Below are positions 51,749 to 61,471 of a DNA stretch of 64,000 bases, piece after piece. Every line of letters starts with the position of its first letter. The stretch's first letter is position 1. The position numbers and the translations under genes were made by a program. This DNA is from Thermoplasmata archaeon (GTDB lineage Archaea; Thermoplasmatota; Thermoplasmata; Lutacidiplasmatales; UBA184): positions 58,717 through 122,716 of the forward strand of contig JAKIVS010000003.1 in assembly GCA_022750435.1 (NCBI GenBank). Reading direction: 5' to 3'. The notes beneath the pieces were generated by a model. The model had not been told where the DNA came from and did not search any database. It worked only from the letters and a program-made list of their open reading frames with translations.

Positions 51749-53119
51749 GTGATCGACGCCCGTCTCGCCGAGGCGCTGCAGGAGTACGAACGCCGGACGC
51801 CGAAGTCGAAGGCGATCTGGAATCATGCGAAAATCTGGACGCCCCTGGGGGTCCATTCCAACTACCGGTCGCTCGACCCGTACCCGTTCTACGTCCACCG
51901 GGCGAGCCGGGTCTCCCTCTGGGACGCCGACGGCTCGGAGTACCTCGACTTCAACATGGGATTCGGAGGGCTGGCGAGCGGCCACGCCCACCCGAAGCTC
52001 GTGGAAGCGGTCTCGCTGCAGCTCGAGCGCGGCAGCCTGTACGGGTACGAGTGGGAGAAGACGCCGGAGGCCGCCGAGAAGATCTGCCGCCGCTTCGGCA
52101 TGGGGCAGGTCCGGTTCAGCTCGACCGGCCTCGAGGCGACCCACCACGCGATGCGGATCGCCCGGGCCGTCACCGGTCACCGGTACGTCGTGAAGTTCGA
52201 GGGCGGGTACCACGGCTCCCACGACACGCTGCTCGTCGGCGTCAAGCCCCGCCCCGAGGCGGCAGGACCGGCCGACAAGCCCCGCTCGGCCCCCGCCGGG
52301 CCGGGGATCCTCGCCGAGGTCGCCGAGAGGACGCGGGTGGCCCCCTTCAACGACCTCGAGGCGACGCGCGCCATCTGCCGCGAGCACGCCGACGACGTCG
52401 CGGCGATCATCGTCGAGCCGATCCCCATGAACATGGGGTTCGTCCTTCCCGAGGACGGATTCCTCCCGGGCCTGCGGGAGCTCGCGGACGAGCTCGGGGC
52501 CCTCCTCGTCTTTGACGAGATCAAGACCGGAGCGAAGTATCCGCACGGCGGCGCCGGACGGATGAACGTCCGCCCGGACGTCATGCTGCTCGGCAAGTCG
52601 ATCGCCTGCGGGGCGCCGCTTTCCGCCATCGCCACGAAGGCGGGGCTCCTCGACCAGGTCGGACCGCGGAAGATCGCCCACGCCGGGACGTTCAACTCGA
52701 ACCCGATCTCGATCGCCTGCTGCCTCGCCACCCTCGAGCACGTCATCACCGAGGAGAACCTCGCCCACGCCGCGCGCCTGAACGCGCGCCTCGCGAAGGG
52801 GTACGAAGAGGTGCTCCGCGACCACAAGGTCACCGCGTACGTCGCGGCCGATGGGGTGTCCGGAACGGTGTTCTTCTCCGACCACCTGGTCCGCGACTGG
52901 CGCTCCTTCCTGACGGTGGACGGCGAGCGCTCGATGCTGTACTTCTACCTCTGCCTCAACAAGGGCGTCATCCCGAGCGGAACCGGCGCCGACGAGCAGT
53001 GGACCGTCAGCGTCGTCCACACCGACCGCGACGTCGACCTGCATCTGGAGACACTCGAAGAGGTCGCCGACCAGCTCTCCGGCCCGCTCCAGACCAGCGA
53101 GATCGAAGAATCGGTCTGA
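51749..53119 (+). CDS. Class III aminotransferase, glutamate-1-semialdehyde aminomutase-like
   Basis: GTG 51749 gives 456 residues. The pattern follows HemL-like enzymes: Y-L-D-F-N-M-G-F-G, F-S-S-T-G-L-E-A-T, K-F-E-G-G-Y-H-G-S-H-D, F-D-E-I-K-T-G, and the PLP Lys in L-L-G-K-S-I-A-C-G near residue 281. The G-T-F-N-S-N-P segment is also HemL-like. In true HemL the motif is S-G-T-E-A; here S-T-G-L-E-A-T is altered, so a related aminotransferase of unknown substrate is safer than assigning heme synthesis. Confidence 0.8.
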   Translation: MIDARLAEALQEYERRTPKSKAIWNHAKIWTPLGVHSNYRSLDPYPFYVHRASRVSLWDADGSEYLDFNMGFGGLASGHAHPKLVEAVSLQLERGSLYGYEWEKTPEAAEKICRRFGMGQVRFSSTGLEATHHAMRIARAVTGHRYVVKFEGGYHGSHDTLLVGVKPRPEAAGPADKPRSAPAGPGILAEVAERTRVAPFNDLEATRAICREHADDVAAIIVEPIPMNMGFVLPEDGFLPGLRELADELGALLVFDEIKTGAKYPHGGAGRMNVRPDVMLLGKSIACGAPLSAIATKAGLLDQVGPRKIAHAGTFNSNPISIACCLATLEHVITEENLAHAARLNARLAKGYEEVLRDHKVTAYVAADGVSGTVFFSDHLVRDWRSFLTVDGERSMLYFYLCLNKGVIPSGTGADEQWTVSVVHTDRDVDLHLETLEEVADQLSGPLQTSEIEESV

Positions 53120-53177
53120 GGCTCGCTCCGCGCGGTCGCGGAGGGAACGATAAGCCACGTTCGTCCCTCGACCCGGC

Positions 53178-53714
53178 GTGGCCGCGGCCGGGACCCGAAC
53201 GGTGCGACGAATCCGGGACGACGAGGGTCCGGTACTCCGGGTGCTTCGGCTCGCGGCGCTCGGCTCCGACCCCCTCGCCTTCGGCAGCACCCTCGATCGG
53301 GAGGAGGGGTTCTCGGCCGAGGAGTGGCGGGACCGTGCGACGCGAGGGGCGACGAGCGAGCGCGAGGTGATCTACGTCCTGACCGACGAGGCGCGGCCAC
53401 CCCATGGGATGGTCGGCGCATTCACGGAGGATGGTTCCCGGCTGCTCTGGGAGATGTGGGTCGCCCCATCACGACGGGGGGAGGGGGGCGGGGAAGCTCT
53501 GCTCCGGGCCGTCCTCGCGTGGTGCCGGGACCACCCCGGGGTGAAGCCGGTCGGACTCGACGTGAATCCGGAGCAGACCGCGGCACTGCGACTCTACGAG
53601 CGCCACGGGTTCCGCCGCCGCGGGGAGGCTCGGCCCCTGGGCCACCATCCCCCCGCCGTACGGTGGGCCATGGAACTGGCCGCCCCTCCGAGCACCGGAA
53701 TCGCCGGTCCGTGA
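53178..53714 (+). CDS. GNAT-family N-acetyltransferase
   Basis: The 178-residue product has GNAT motif A V-A-P-S-R-R-G-E-G-G-G-E-A-L-L (about 96-110) and the C-terminal motif L-R-L-Y-E-R-H-G-F-R-R-R-G-E. A weak box CGATAAGCC lies about 27 nt before the GTG start. The acceptor is unknown. Confidence 0.8.
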   Translation: MAAAGTRTVRRIRDDEGPVLRVLRLAALGSDPLAFGSTLDREEGFSAEEWRDRATRGATSEREVIYVLTDEARPPHGMVGAFTEDGSRLLWEMWVAPSRRGEGGGEALLRAVLAWCRDHPGVKPVGLDVNPEQTAALRLYERHGFRRRGEARPLGHHPPAVRWAMELAAPPSTGIAGP

Positions 53715-53784
53715 CGAACTTAGGGCGAAGCGGCGCCCAACCCACCGGGTCGGGAGCCCACCGCACGGTGGGCCGGGTGGCGAG

Positions 53785-53859
53785 TGGGACTGGCCAGATT
53801 TGAACTGGCGTCTCGGAGTCCCGAACCCCGAAGGATGGACCAATCTACCCCACAGTCCC
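53785..53859 (-). tRNA. tRNA-Pro (anticodon CGG)
   Basis: The minus strand folds as a cloverleaf: acceptor GGGACTG/CAGTCCC, anticodon stem CGGGG/CTCCG (one G-U pair) with loop TTCGGGA, and T arm GCCAG-TTCAAAT-CTGGC, discriminator A, no encoded CCA. A TATA-like TTTCATATAG (minus strand, near 53,895) sits about 36 nt upstream. Confidence 0.93.
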
Positions 53860-53977
53860 AACGCGAGGAGGAACGGCGCACCTCCGGCCGCTATATGAAA
53901 TCAGAGGCGAACGAGACACCGACGGCGTTTCGGGACCCCTCCTTCGGGGAAAATACCCTCGAACGGATGGGACGGCG

Positions 53978-55297
53978 ATGGCCGCCGCCACGACCGCGCC
54001 GCCGCTCGAGGGGGCGACCCCGGTCTCCCAGCTCTCGTGGAGCATTCCGGGGCTCGCCGACGACCCGTCGATGTGCCTGCGGTGCCGCTCGGCGCAGTTG
54101 CTCTGTGGCCGCCCCGTCTGTCCGATTCTGGTCAAGTACGAGGCGTTCGCGAAGACGATGCCGATGGTCGGCTCGGCCCACCTCGACGGCTCCTCTCCAC
54201 CGGGGATCTTTGTCGGTCGGTACGGGTATCCGAAGGTCTCCATCGGGCCTCTCGTCACCCCCCTGCACGGTGACACGCTCCTGTACGACACCCCCGAAGA
54301 TTGGGTCGGCCGCTCGGTTTCCGAGGTCGTCGGGTTCCGGACCATGCTGGTCCGGGGCACGCACAGCGTCCGGGTCCAGGAGGCGGACCGACCGGACCGG
54401 TTCGTGGAGAGCCTCCAGACCCTCGCCCTCTCGGCCGCCTCCGTCGAAGCCGAGGCGCAGTTCCGTCGCCCCCCTCGGGGGCACCTCGCGCTCTCCGAGA
54501 CCAGCCCTCCCTACGGACCCTCCGCCCCGATCGAACGGCTCCGTCTCGACGTCCGGAAGGTCGACCAGGGGCTCGAGCGCCTCGCGGGGGACACGGACGC
54601 GCTCGCCACCACGGCGGTGAACGAGCTGTACGACCGCGGAGTCCTCGTCAGCCGGATCCAACGCGCGTTCAGCGCCGGCACGCTCGGCCGCCGCGGACAT
54701 CGCGTCCTCGTCCCGACCCGCTGGTCGATCACCGCGGTCGACGATATCCTCGGGAAGCAGAACCTGGGGAGCATCCGCGACCTGCCCACGCTGCAAGAGT
54801 ACTGGGTCTACCCGTACACCGCGCTTGACAACCGCTGGCTACTCGTTCTCCTCCCCGGCGCCTATCGGTACGAGTCTATCGAAGCATGGTACCCGAGCAC
54901 GCTCTGGAACCCCGACCCGACCCGGATCGTGATGATCGGCGACCACGAGTGGCATCGCGGCCGGAAGACCTACGCGTCGATCGGCGGGTGCTACTATGCC
55001 GCCCGGCTCGCGACGTCGGAGGCCCTGCTTCGGATCGGGAGACAGGCGGGCGTACTGGTCCTGCGCGAGGTCCACCCGGGCGAGATTCTCCCGCTGGGGG
55101 TGTGGAACGTCCGCGAGCATGTACGGGCCGCGCTCCAGACCACCCCCGTCCGTTTCACCGAGCTCGCCACGCTCCGAGACAAGATCCGGGAGACGTTCGC
55201 AATCCCCCTGGAACGGTGGCTCGCCCAGAGCGCCTTGCTCCACGACGCCCGGACCCAGCGGCGGCTCGAGGAGTTCGGCGAGCCCGCTCCCGGCTGA
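53978..55297 (+). CDS. nreA: Archaeal DNA repair protein NreA
   Basis: ATG 53978 has a TATA-like GAAAATACC about 26 nt upstream. The 439-residue product carries the N-terminal four-Cys site (C33, C36, C43, C48) and the Nre signature PPGIFVGRYGYPKVSIGPL. The long conserved C-terminal domain follows. Near the end Q-R-R-L-E-E-F is a shortened PIP-box-like motif, as expected for a family shown to interact with PCNA. The family is linked to repair of DNA damage in archaea. Confidence 0.88.
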   Translation: MAAATTAPPLEGATPVSQLSWSIPGLADDPSMCLRCRSAQLLCGRPVCPILVKYEAFAKTMPMVGSAHLDGSSPPGIFVGRYGYPKVSIGPLVTPLHGDTLLYDTPEDWVGRSVSEVVGFRTMLVRGTHSVRVQEADRPDRFVESLQTLALSAASVEAEAQFRRPPRGHLALSETSPPYGPSAPIERLRLDVRKVDQGLERLAGDTDALATTAVNELYDRGVLVSRIQRAFSAGTLGRRGHRVLVPTRWSITAVDDILGKQNLGSIRDLPTLQEYWVYPYTALDNRWLLVLLPGAYRYESIEAWYPSTLWNPDPTRIVMIGDHEWHRGRKTYASIGGCYYAARLATSEALLRIGRQAGVLVLREVHPGEILPLGVWNVREHVRAALQTTPVRFTELATLRDKIRETFAIPLERWLAQSALLHDARTQRRLEEFGEPAPG

Positions 55298-55318
55298 AGC
55301 GGGCCGTGCCGTCGGGAC

Positions 55319-56266
55319 TTACGCCATCGTGGCGCCGCACGCCGGGCAAAACCGGTCCCCGTACTCGACCGCGGTGCCGCACGAGGGGCAGGCCGAAGGG
55401 GCCTTCGGCGTACCGCAGGCGCGGCAGAATCGGTCCGAAGCCTTGAGCGGCCGGCCGCACTGGACGCACGGCGCCATGCCGGCGGGGCCGGTGACCGCAA
55501 CGGGAGCCAGGGCCGGCGGAGTCGGAGGTATCCGGGTGTTCGGCGGGGGGAGCGCCTCGATCCGGGTCCCCAGCTTGCGCCGGCCCCGCAGCGCGAGGCG
55601 CATCGCCTCGGTGTAGTCGCCACGGTCGTAGGCCGTCTGCGCGTCCTTGCTCGCGGCGGCGCCGTCCGCGACGGCGGGATCGGTGGGTCGCTCCGTGCCC
55701 GCGCTGGCGACCTCTTCGTTGAGGAGCGAGATCTGGAAGTGCGACTCCGCCCGATTCTTGGCGAGGCGCGGCACCGGCGGAGCCTCTGCCGCAGGGACGT
55801 CCTCCGCGCCGGTCGCGGGTTCGTTCGGGCGGGCCGGGGTCGCTGGAGGAGACTTCGATGGAGTCATGGAGCGGGAGGCGGGAGGGGAGGACGCCGTGGC
55901 CCCGACAGAGCCCGACTTCGGCCGGTCGCGCAGGCCGACGAGCACCTCGTGGGCTCGCCGCGCGTCCAAGACGGCCATGTCGTAGTTGCGGTTCCGCATG
56001 GCCGCGTCGGCGTCCGCAATGGCCGTTTCGGCGACGTGGACGTCCACGCCCTGGCGCTTCAGGGTCTCCGCCTCGGCGCGGGCGATCCGGATCAGGTTGT
56101 ACGACCGGTCGTCCGTGAACTCCGCCGACCCCTCGCCCCCGCCCCGCAGTTCCGCGAGCCGCGCCTTCAGGCGCCGGTTGGTGAGGTAGAACAGTCCCCC
56201 GACGACCGCGATCAGGATCACCGCGACGGCGATGAGCTCGAAGACCGATTGCGAGGGGTCGACCAC
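55319..56266 (-). CDS. Membrane protein with coiled coil and double zinc ribbon
   Basis: The 315-residue product has one N-terminal membrane helix (8-29), then an Arg-rich linker and a helical region rich in Ala (SYNLIRIARAEAETLKRQG). A Pro/Ser-rich stretch, a short TPR-like helix pair and two C-terminal zinc ribbons follow (C-x2-C ... C-x2-C, twice, from about 260). Such double-ribbon membrane proteins are frequent in archaea; function unknown. It is convergent with nreA. Confidence 0.75.
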   Translation of the reverse strand: MVDPSQSVFELIAVAVILIAVVGGLFYLTNRRLKARLAELRGGGEGSAEFTDDRSYNLIRIARAEAETLKRQGVDVHVAETAIADADAAMRNRNYDMAVLDARRAHEVLVGLRDRPKSGSVGATASSPPASRSMTPSKSPPATPARPNEPATGAEDVPAAEAPPVPRLAKNRAESHFQISLLNEEVASAGTERPTDPAVADGAAASKDAQTAYDRGDYTEAMRLALRGRRKLGTRIEALPPPNTRIPPTPPALAPVAVTGPAGMAPCVQCGRPLKASDRFCRACGTPKAPSACPSCGTAVEYGDRFCPACGATMA

Positions 56267-56369
56267 GGGAATCGGGCCGGGGAGGCCCGTGGCCGAAAGT
56301 ACGTCCGCTCCCGGTATTTAGAGCGCTACGGCGGATGCCGTCGAGAACCCGGGCGCCGAACGCGACGGC

Positions 56370-57572
56370 CTAGAAGACGCTCAGCTTGTCGGTGAGCAGC
56401 TTCTGGGGGATCGTGCCGATCTCGTCGAACCAGTGGTTCGCGACCGCTTCGGCGTCCTTCTGGACCTTCGCGAGCTTGACGCCCGCGGCCGGGAGGATCT
56501 GCAGGCTCGCCACCTGGGGCTGGTCGACCGGCTTCCCGATCTGGGAGAGGATCCGCACGTGGACCTCCTTGACGTTCCCGCCGGCTTCCTTGACGATGTC
56601 CTGCGCGATCTGGATCCCGAGGATGTTGTAGATCTTCCCGACGTGGTTCACCGGGTTCTTCCCGGCCGACGCTTCGAGGCTCATCGGGCGGCACGGCGTG
56701 ATGAGGCCGTTCGCCCGGTTGCCCCGGCCGACGGACCCGTCGTCGCCGGCCTCCATGGAGAGTCCGGTGACGGTGAGGTAGTAGCGGCCGAGTTCGGGGT
56801 CGTCGGCGGTGTTGACGTCGATGTGGACCTCGCGGTTCGTCAGCTTCGCGGCCTGGTCCGCCAACTTGTCGCGGATCTCGTCGCAGACCGACTGGTACTC
56901 CTTCGGGTTCGCGATCTCGCTGTCCACGAGCGCGGCGGCGACCGTGAGGCGGATGGCGTCCTTCTGGCGGTATCCCATCACCTTGACGTCCTCGCCGAGG
57001 GCGGGGAGCTTCTTCTTCAGCTTCGTCGTGAGGAACCGCTCGGACTCGAGGACGAGCCGCTCGGTGTCGGAGTACGGGGCAAAGCCGACGCCAAACGAGG
57101 TGTCGTTGGACAGGACCGCCTTGTCCTTGTCGTCGAAGACGCCGCGGAGGTCGACCGACCCCTGGCCGATGCGGCAGTCGAAGTCGACCTGGCCCTCGAC
57201 GTCGAGGTGGGAGCAGACCGACTTCACGTACGACTTTGCCGCGTCGATGGCGACCTGACGGTAGGGGAGCTTCTCGCCGTCGACCTCGGTGGTCGCGCGG
57301 CCCACGAGCAGGATGTAGATCGGGTTGGTGAGCTTCCCGCCGCCGAACTTCGGCTCGCTTTGCCCGCCGACGACCTGGGTCTCGTCGGTGTTGTGGTGGA
57401 GGATCCGCCCGTACTCATCGAGGTAGAGGCGGGAGAGGGCGCGGCTGACGCTTTCCGAAACGCCGTCCGCGATCGAGTCGGGGTGCCCGAGACCCTTCCG
57501 CTCCACGAGCTCGACGTCCTGGTCTTCGATGTGCATCGTGCGGAGGGGCTCGACCTGGATGTTGCGGGCCAT
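56370..57572 (-). CDS. mat: Archaeal S-adenosylmethionine synthetase
   Basis: ATG 57572 gives 400 residues, the usual length for the archaeal MAT family, which is distinct from bacterial MetK. Conserved parts are visible: [42 protein letters not shown] and [11 protein letters not shown]. It makes S-adenosylmethionine from methionine and ATP in the cytoplasm, the donor for the nearby methyltransferase and radical SAM enzymes. The frame is open upstream, but only this start matches the family. Confidence 0.93.
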   Translation of the reverse strand: MARNIQVEPLRTMHIEDQDVELVERKGLGHPDSIADGVSESVSRALSRLYLDEYGRILHHNTDETQVVGGQSEPKFGGGKLTNPIYILLVGRATTEVDGEKLPYRQVAIDAAKSYVKSVCSHLDVEGQVDFDCRIGQGSVDLRGVFDDKDKAVLSNDTSFGVGFAPYSDTERLVLESERFLTTKLKKKLPALGEDVKVMGYRQKDAIRLTVAAALVDSEIANPKEYQSVCDEIRDKLADQAAKLTNREVHIDVNTADDPELGRYYLTVTGLSMEAGDDGSVGRGNRANGLITPCRPMSLEASAGKNPVNHVGKIYNILGIQIAQDIVKEAGGNVKEVHVRILSQIGKPVDQPQVASLQILPAAGVKLAKVQKDAEAVANHWFDEIGTIPQKLLTDKLSVF

Positions 57573-57663
57573 GGGGGTCACTCGGGGTCGGCGGAGAAGG
57601 TCGGGGGGATAACTCTTACGTTCGGCGGTCGCGGCGACGCCCCCGGAACGGCCTCGGATTGCG

Positions 57664-59184
57664 TCAGGCGAAAAGCGGTTTCGCAACGTACGCCCCGACC
57701 CGTTCGTAGCCGAGCGCCCGATAGTACGGGCGGGTCCCGACCGCGGCGGTGACGAACACTCGGCGAGCCCCCTCCTCGCGGGCGATCGACTCGGCCCGGT
57801 CGAGCAGTGCTCGTCCGAACCCGCGGTGCTGGTAGGTTCCCGGCCCTGGACGGACCCCGATCGGGGTCTCGGGACCGAGCACCTTGAGCTCCCGGACGAC
57901 CGGGTCGCGGAGGCCGGTGGGAGAGGCGCTCGAGGGCGCCCGGAGGCGGAGGAAGCCCGCGACCGTGTCCGTCTCGGGGTCGTCGAACGAGAGGAACCAT
58001 TCCGTTCCTTGCGAGGCCTGGTACCGGAGTTCCTGGAGGCGGAACCGTTCGGGGTCGGGGGAGGCGCGGCGCCCGGGTTCGCGGCAGCGGAGGCATCGGC
58101 AGCGCTCCCCGCGCTCCGCCAGCTTCCGAAGGGCCAACTCGCGCAGGTTGCCGGCCCGGACCCCGGCCGAGATCAACCGCGCGGGAATGTCCCGCTGGAT
58201 CCGCTGGATCCGGACCCACGGGGGGAGGGAGCGTTTCATCTCCGCGATCAACTCCGCGGCGGTCTCGGTATCGTAGGGCTGGTAGGCTCCGCGCTCCCAA
58301 TCGTCGTGGAGGGGCGTGCCGGGCACCACCAGGGTCGGGTAGATCTTCAGCATGTCCGGCCGATAGGTCGGGTCGTCGAACAGCTTCCGGAAGTCGGCGA
58401 GGTCCTTGGCCGGGTCCATCCCAGGGAGTCCGAGCATCCAGTGGTACGCGACCTTGAGCCCCGAGTCCCGGGCCGAGCGCGTGGCGTTCGCCACATCGTC
58501 CGACCGGTGCGCGCGGTTCACGGCCCGCAGCACCGGGTCCGTGAGGCATTCGACGCCGAGTTCGACCCGGGTGACGCCGGCGTCGAGCAGCCACGGCAGG
58601 ACCCGATCGTCGCACCAATCCGGCCGGGTCTCGACCGTCAGGCTCACGCACCGGTGGGGCGCCGTCTCGTTCGCGGAGTGCGCCTCAGCGAGCGAGCCGG
58701 CCAAGGTCCCGTTCAGCGCCTCGAAGACGCCCCGGATCACGGTCCCCTGGTAGGTCTGGGGACGGGAGGGAAACGTCCCCCCCATCAGGATCACCTCGAC
58801 CTTCGACGTCGGGTGGCCAATCGCGTCGAGGGCCGCGAGGCGATGGGCGGTGATCGCCCGGGCGTCCCATTGGAATTGGGCGCCTCGGAGCGCGCTCGGC
58901 TCCTCGCCGGTGTAACTCTGCGGCGTCCCCCGCTCGAGGCCGCCGGGACAGTAGGTGCAGCGCCCATGCGGACACGCCGCGGGAGCGGTCATCACGGCCA
59001 CGACCGCGACACCGGAGAGCGTCCGGGTCGGCTTGCGGAGCGGGCCGCCGGAGGTCCAAGCCTCGCGTTGCTCCTTCGAGAGACCCTCGGCGAAGACGAC
59101 GTTCGAGGGGACGGCGACCCCGGCCGCTTTCGCGTACCGCAGCTTCGCGCGATGCCGGTCGTCCGAGCTCAGGGCGTCAGCCAT
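57664..59184 (-). CDS. elp3: Elp3 tRNA wobble-uridine acetyltransferase
   Basis: The 506-residue product has the radical SAM cluster C71-P-H-G-R-C76-T-Y-C79 and the typical P-G-G-L-E-R. The core follows with V-E-V-I-L-M-G-G-T-F and E-T-R-P-D-W, and a C-terminal GNAT domain with Q-H-R-G-F-G-R-A-L-L (acetyl-CoA loop). Archaeal Elp3 acts alone and adds the first carboxymethyl group to U34 of tRNAs. The gene overlaps the IDI-2 stop by 16 nt, so they are co-transcribed. Confidence 0.9.
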   Translation of the reverse strand: MADALSSDDRHRAKLRYAKAAGVAVPSNVVFAEGLSKEQREAWTSGGPLRKPTRTLSGVAVVAVMTAPAACPHGRCTYCPGGLERGTPQSYTGEEPSALRGAQFQWDARAITAHRLAALDAIGHPTSKVEVILMGGTFPSRPQTYQGTVIRGVFEALNGTLAGSLAEAHSANETAPHRCVSLTVETRPDWCDDRVLPWLLDAGVTRVELGVECLTDPVLRAVNRAHRSDDVANATRSARDSGLKVAYHWMLGLPGMDPAKDLADFRKLFDDPTYRPDMLKIYPTLVVPGTPLHDDWERGAYQPYDTETAAELIAEMKRSLPPWVRIQRIQRDIPARLISAGVRAGNLRELALRKLAERGERCRCLRCREPGRRASPDPERFRLQELRYQASQGTEWFLSFDDPETDTVAGFLRLRAPSSASPTGLRDPVVRELKVLGPETPIGVRPGPGTYQHRGFGRALLDRAESIAREEGARRVFVTAAVGTRPYYRALGYERVGAYVAKPLFA

Positions 59185-60131
59185 TGGCGCGTCTCCCCCG
59201 TGAGCACGTACGGGGCCCGCTGCATCTCGCGCACCGTTCGGCTCCCGGTCAGGAACATCGCGACCTTCAACTCGTGGACGAGGTGGTCGAGTTCCCCCTT
59301 CGTCTCGGCGTACCCCGTCGAGGCGGCCCGGAGGATGCCGCCCGCGATCCCGGCGGCGGAGGCGCCGAGGACGATGGCCCGGGCGACGTCGAGTCCCGAA
59401 CGGATTCCACCGCTCGCGATGAGGGGGAGTCCGAGCGGGACCAGTTCGCGGACCGAGACGGGGGAGGGGATGCCCCAGTCCCAGAAGGTGCGGCCCACGC
59501 GGGCTTCCCGCAGCGCTCCCTTCTCGACCGCCCGGTGATGCTCGACCGCGGCGAAGGAGGTGCCTCCGGTCCCGCTGACATCGAATCCGCGGACCCCCTG
59601 GTCGCGGAGGCGCTCGGCGACCGAGCGGGAGATCCCCGCTCCCGTCTCCTTGACGAGAACCGGAAGGAAGTGCGCGAGCCGTCCGATCTCGGTGATGGCG
59701 CCGCGAGACTTCCGGTCCCCCTCGGGCTGGACCATCTCCTGGAGGAAGTTCAGGTGGATCGCGAGGAGGTCGGCGCCGATGAGCTCCATCGCCTCCTTCG
59801 CCTCGGCGACGGTGATGACCGGCTCACCCTCCCCCTGCGGGATGATCTGGGGCGCGCCGATGTTGGCGAACTTGAGCGGCACCGCGTGGTCCGCGATGGT
59901 GGAGTAGCTCTCGGGGAATTGGCCCTTCAGGATCGCGGCGCGCTCGCTCCCAACCCCCATCGCGACCCCGACCGCCGCGGCGGCGCGGGCCAGGTTGTCG
60001 TTGATCTTCTTCGCGTCCGGGAACCCGCCGGTCATTCCCGTGATGACGATCGGGGCGTGCAACCGGTGGCCGAACAGCTCGACGGAGGTGTCGATCTCGT
60101 CGAAATCAACTTCCGGGAGCGCGTTGTGCAC
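59169..60131 (-). CDS. fni: Type 2 isopentenyl-diphosphate isomerase (start unresolved)
   Basis: The protein matches FMN-dependent IDI-2: H-N-A-L-P-E, T-G-M-T-G-G, M-G-V-G-S-E-R, N-I-G-A-P-Q, V-K-E-T-G-A-G and S-G-G-I-R-S-G. It interconverts isopentenyl and dimethylallyl diphosphate for archaeal lipids. The first canonical start is GTG 60131, but conserved N-terminal sequence (S-H-R-K-A-D-H, W-N-D-V-Q-I-V) continues upstream to about 60,215-60,224. No ATG, GTG or TTG exists in that frame up to a stop at 60,303-60,305. A non-canonical start or a small sequence error is likely. It lies just downstream of the kinase gene, same pathway. Confidence 0.88.
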   Translation of the reverse strand: MHNALPEVDFDEIDTSVELFGHRLHAPIVITGMTGGFPDAKKINDNLARAAAAVGVAMGVGSERAAILKGQFPESYSTIADHAVPLKFANIGAPQIIPQGEGEPVITVAEAKEAMELIGADLLAIHLNFLQEMVQPEGDRKSRGAITEIGRLAHFLPVLVKETGAGISRSVAERLRDQGVRGFDVSGTGGTSFAAVEHHRAVEKGALREARVGRTFWDWGIPSPVSVRELVPLGLPLIASGGIRSGLDVARAIVLGASAAGIAGGILRAASTGYAETKGELDHLVHELKVAMFLTGSRTVREMQRAPYVLTGETRQWLTP

Positions 60132-60255
60132 GATCTGGACGTCGTTCCAGTAGCGGTAGCGTCCCTCGACTTCGCGCCCCAGGACGACCTTGACGTGGTC
60201 GGCCTTGCGGTGGCTGAGGTCGAGACCCCCGGGCGGTGAGGCGGGCGGCGTCGCC

Positions 60256-61074
60256 TTAGCCGTGCGACCCCGAGACCCAGCTCCCGTAGACCCGATCCCC
60301 CTTCAGCGCGCGGGAAAGCGCCCCATCCGAGAGTCCGCTAATAAGGCCGGCGTCGGCGCCGTCATCGGCGATGGCGAGCATCGCCTCCGCCTTGCCCCGG
60401 ATGCCGCCGGTCACGTCGGCGACTCCGGGGGAGGGGCGAAGCCGGTCGATGAGCTCCGCGGTGACCAGAGGCACGGCGACCCTGCGATGAGACGCTCCCG
60501 GCTCGAAGACGCCGCCGACGTCGCTGACGAACAGCACGCGGCGGGCCGGGAGCTCGCGGGCGAGTTCGACGGCGATGGTGTCCGCCGAGAGGATCGAGAA
60601 CCCCCAGGCGTCGTCCCGCACCACGTCGCCGAACGACACCGGGGTGACGCCCGCCGCGAGGGCGTCGGCGAACGGGGCGGAGTCGAGGTCGTCGAGCACT
60701 CCGGACCGGTTCCGTCCCACCATCGAGCCCGGCACCGACCAGGGGTTGACCCCGGCGTCGACGAGCGCTTTCAGGACGGCCGCATGCAATCGCCGGACCT
60801 CCCGCGACACGATCGCCGCTCCCCGACGGCGTTCGGCGGTGACACCGCCCTCGGCCGGCGGTTCGGCCAGGTGGAATCGCTTGGCATCCGGGTGGCCGAA
60901 GGAGCCGGCGCCGTGGAGCACGACGATGGGGCCCGGAGCGGTGGCGAGTTCCTCGGCCAGCCGGGTGAGGATCTTCGGTCGGAGCGACTCCCGCTCTCGC
61001 TTCCGCGTGAGGATCGAGCCGCCGAGCTTGACGACGGTGACGCCGGACGACGGGGCCGCGGGCTCGGAGGTCAC
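60256..61074 (-). CDS. ipk: Isopentenyl phosphate kinase
   Basis: The 272-residue amino-acid-kinase-fold protein has V-V-K-L-G-G-S-I-L-T near the N-terminus, V-L-H-G-A-G-S-F-G-H (with the family's His), D-V-V-R-D-D-A-W-G-F-S-I-L-S-A-D and D-V-T-G-G-I-R-G-K. It phosphorylates isopentenyl phosphate in the alternative archaeal mevalonate pathway and feeds IDI-2 next door. Confidence 0.9.
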   Translation of the reverse strand: MTSEPAAPSSGVTVVKLGGSILTRKRERESLRPKILTRLAEELATAPGPIVVLHGAGSFGHPDAKRFHLAEPPAEGGVTAERRRGAAIVSREVRRLHAAVLKALVDAGVNPWSVPGSMVGRNRSGVLDDLDSAPFADALAAGVTPVSFGDVVRDDAWGFSILSADTIAVELARELPARRVLFVSDVGGVFEPGASHRRVAVPLVTAELIDRLRPSPGVADVTGGIRGKAEAMLAIADDGADAGLISGLSDGALSRALKGDRVYGSWVSGSHG

Positions 61075-61084
61075 GGCCGCCCAA

Positions 61085-61315
61085 CTAGGCGTGGTCGGCG
61101 CCCATCCGGGGGTCGAGGATCATCAGGGCGCCGACGACGAGGACCGGGAACCCGAGGAAGAACACGAAGTTGAACGTCAGGATCCACGTCGAGATGAGGA
61201 ACAGGCCCAGCCCCATCAGGACCGAGGCGCCGACGACCCACGGGATCGACTGCGTATCCCCGGCGGCGTGCGCAGCGACTTTCGGTCGAGCGGAGTAGCC
61301 GGATCCGGACTCCAT
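61085..61315 (-). CDS. Small two-helix membrane protein
   Basis: ATG 61315 gives 76 residues with two membrane helices (about 26-47 and 50-66). A TATA-like box (CCGATTTGAAGG, minus strand) is about 26-28 nt upstream and supports this start over an upstream ATG. It lies 10 nt before the kinase gene in the same direction, so it may head that operon. Function unknown. Confidence 0.65.
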   Translation of the reverse strand: MESGSGYSARPKVAAHAAGDTQSIPWVVGASVLMGLGLFLISTWILTFNFVFFLGFPVLVVGALMILDPRMGADHA

Positions 61316-61440
61316 CGTTCGGGCACGGTGGCGTCCCTTCAAATCGGTTCGGTCCGACTGGACCGGAACTCCCCGAGAGAACAAACCGCATCGATTTCGA
61401 CCGGGAATCGGGATTCTTCCCCGTCGAAGCTCGTCTGAAG

Positions 61441-61450
61441 GTTTTTAAGA
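61441..61450 (+). promoter_or_regulatory. TATA box of the terminal surface protein gene
   Basis: GTTTTTAAGA is centred 26 nt before the ATG at 61472, matching the spacing seen for other genes here and suggesting a leaderless transcript. Confidence 0.7.
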
Positions 61451-61471
61451 GAGAACCGGGTCCGCCGCCCC

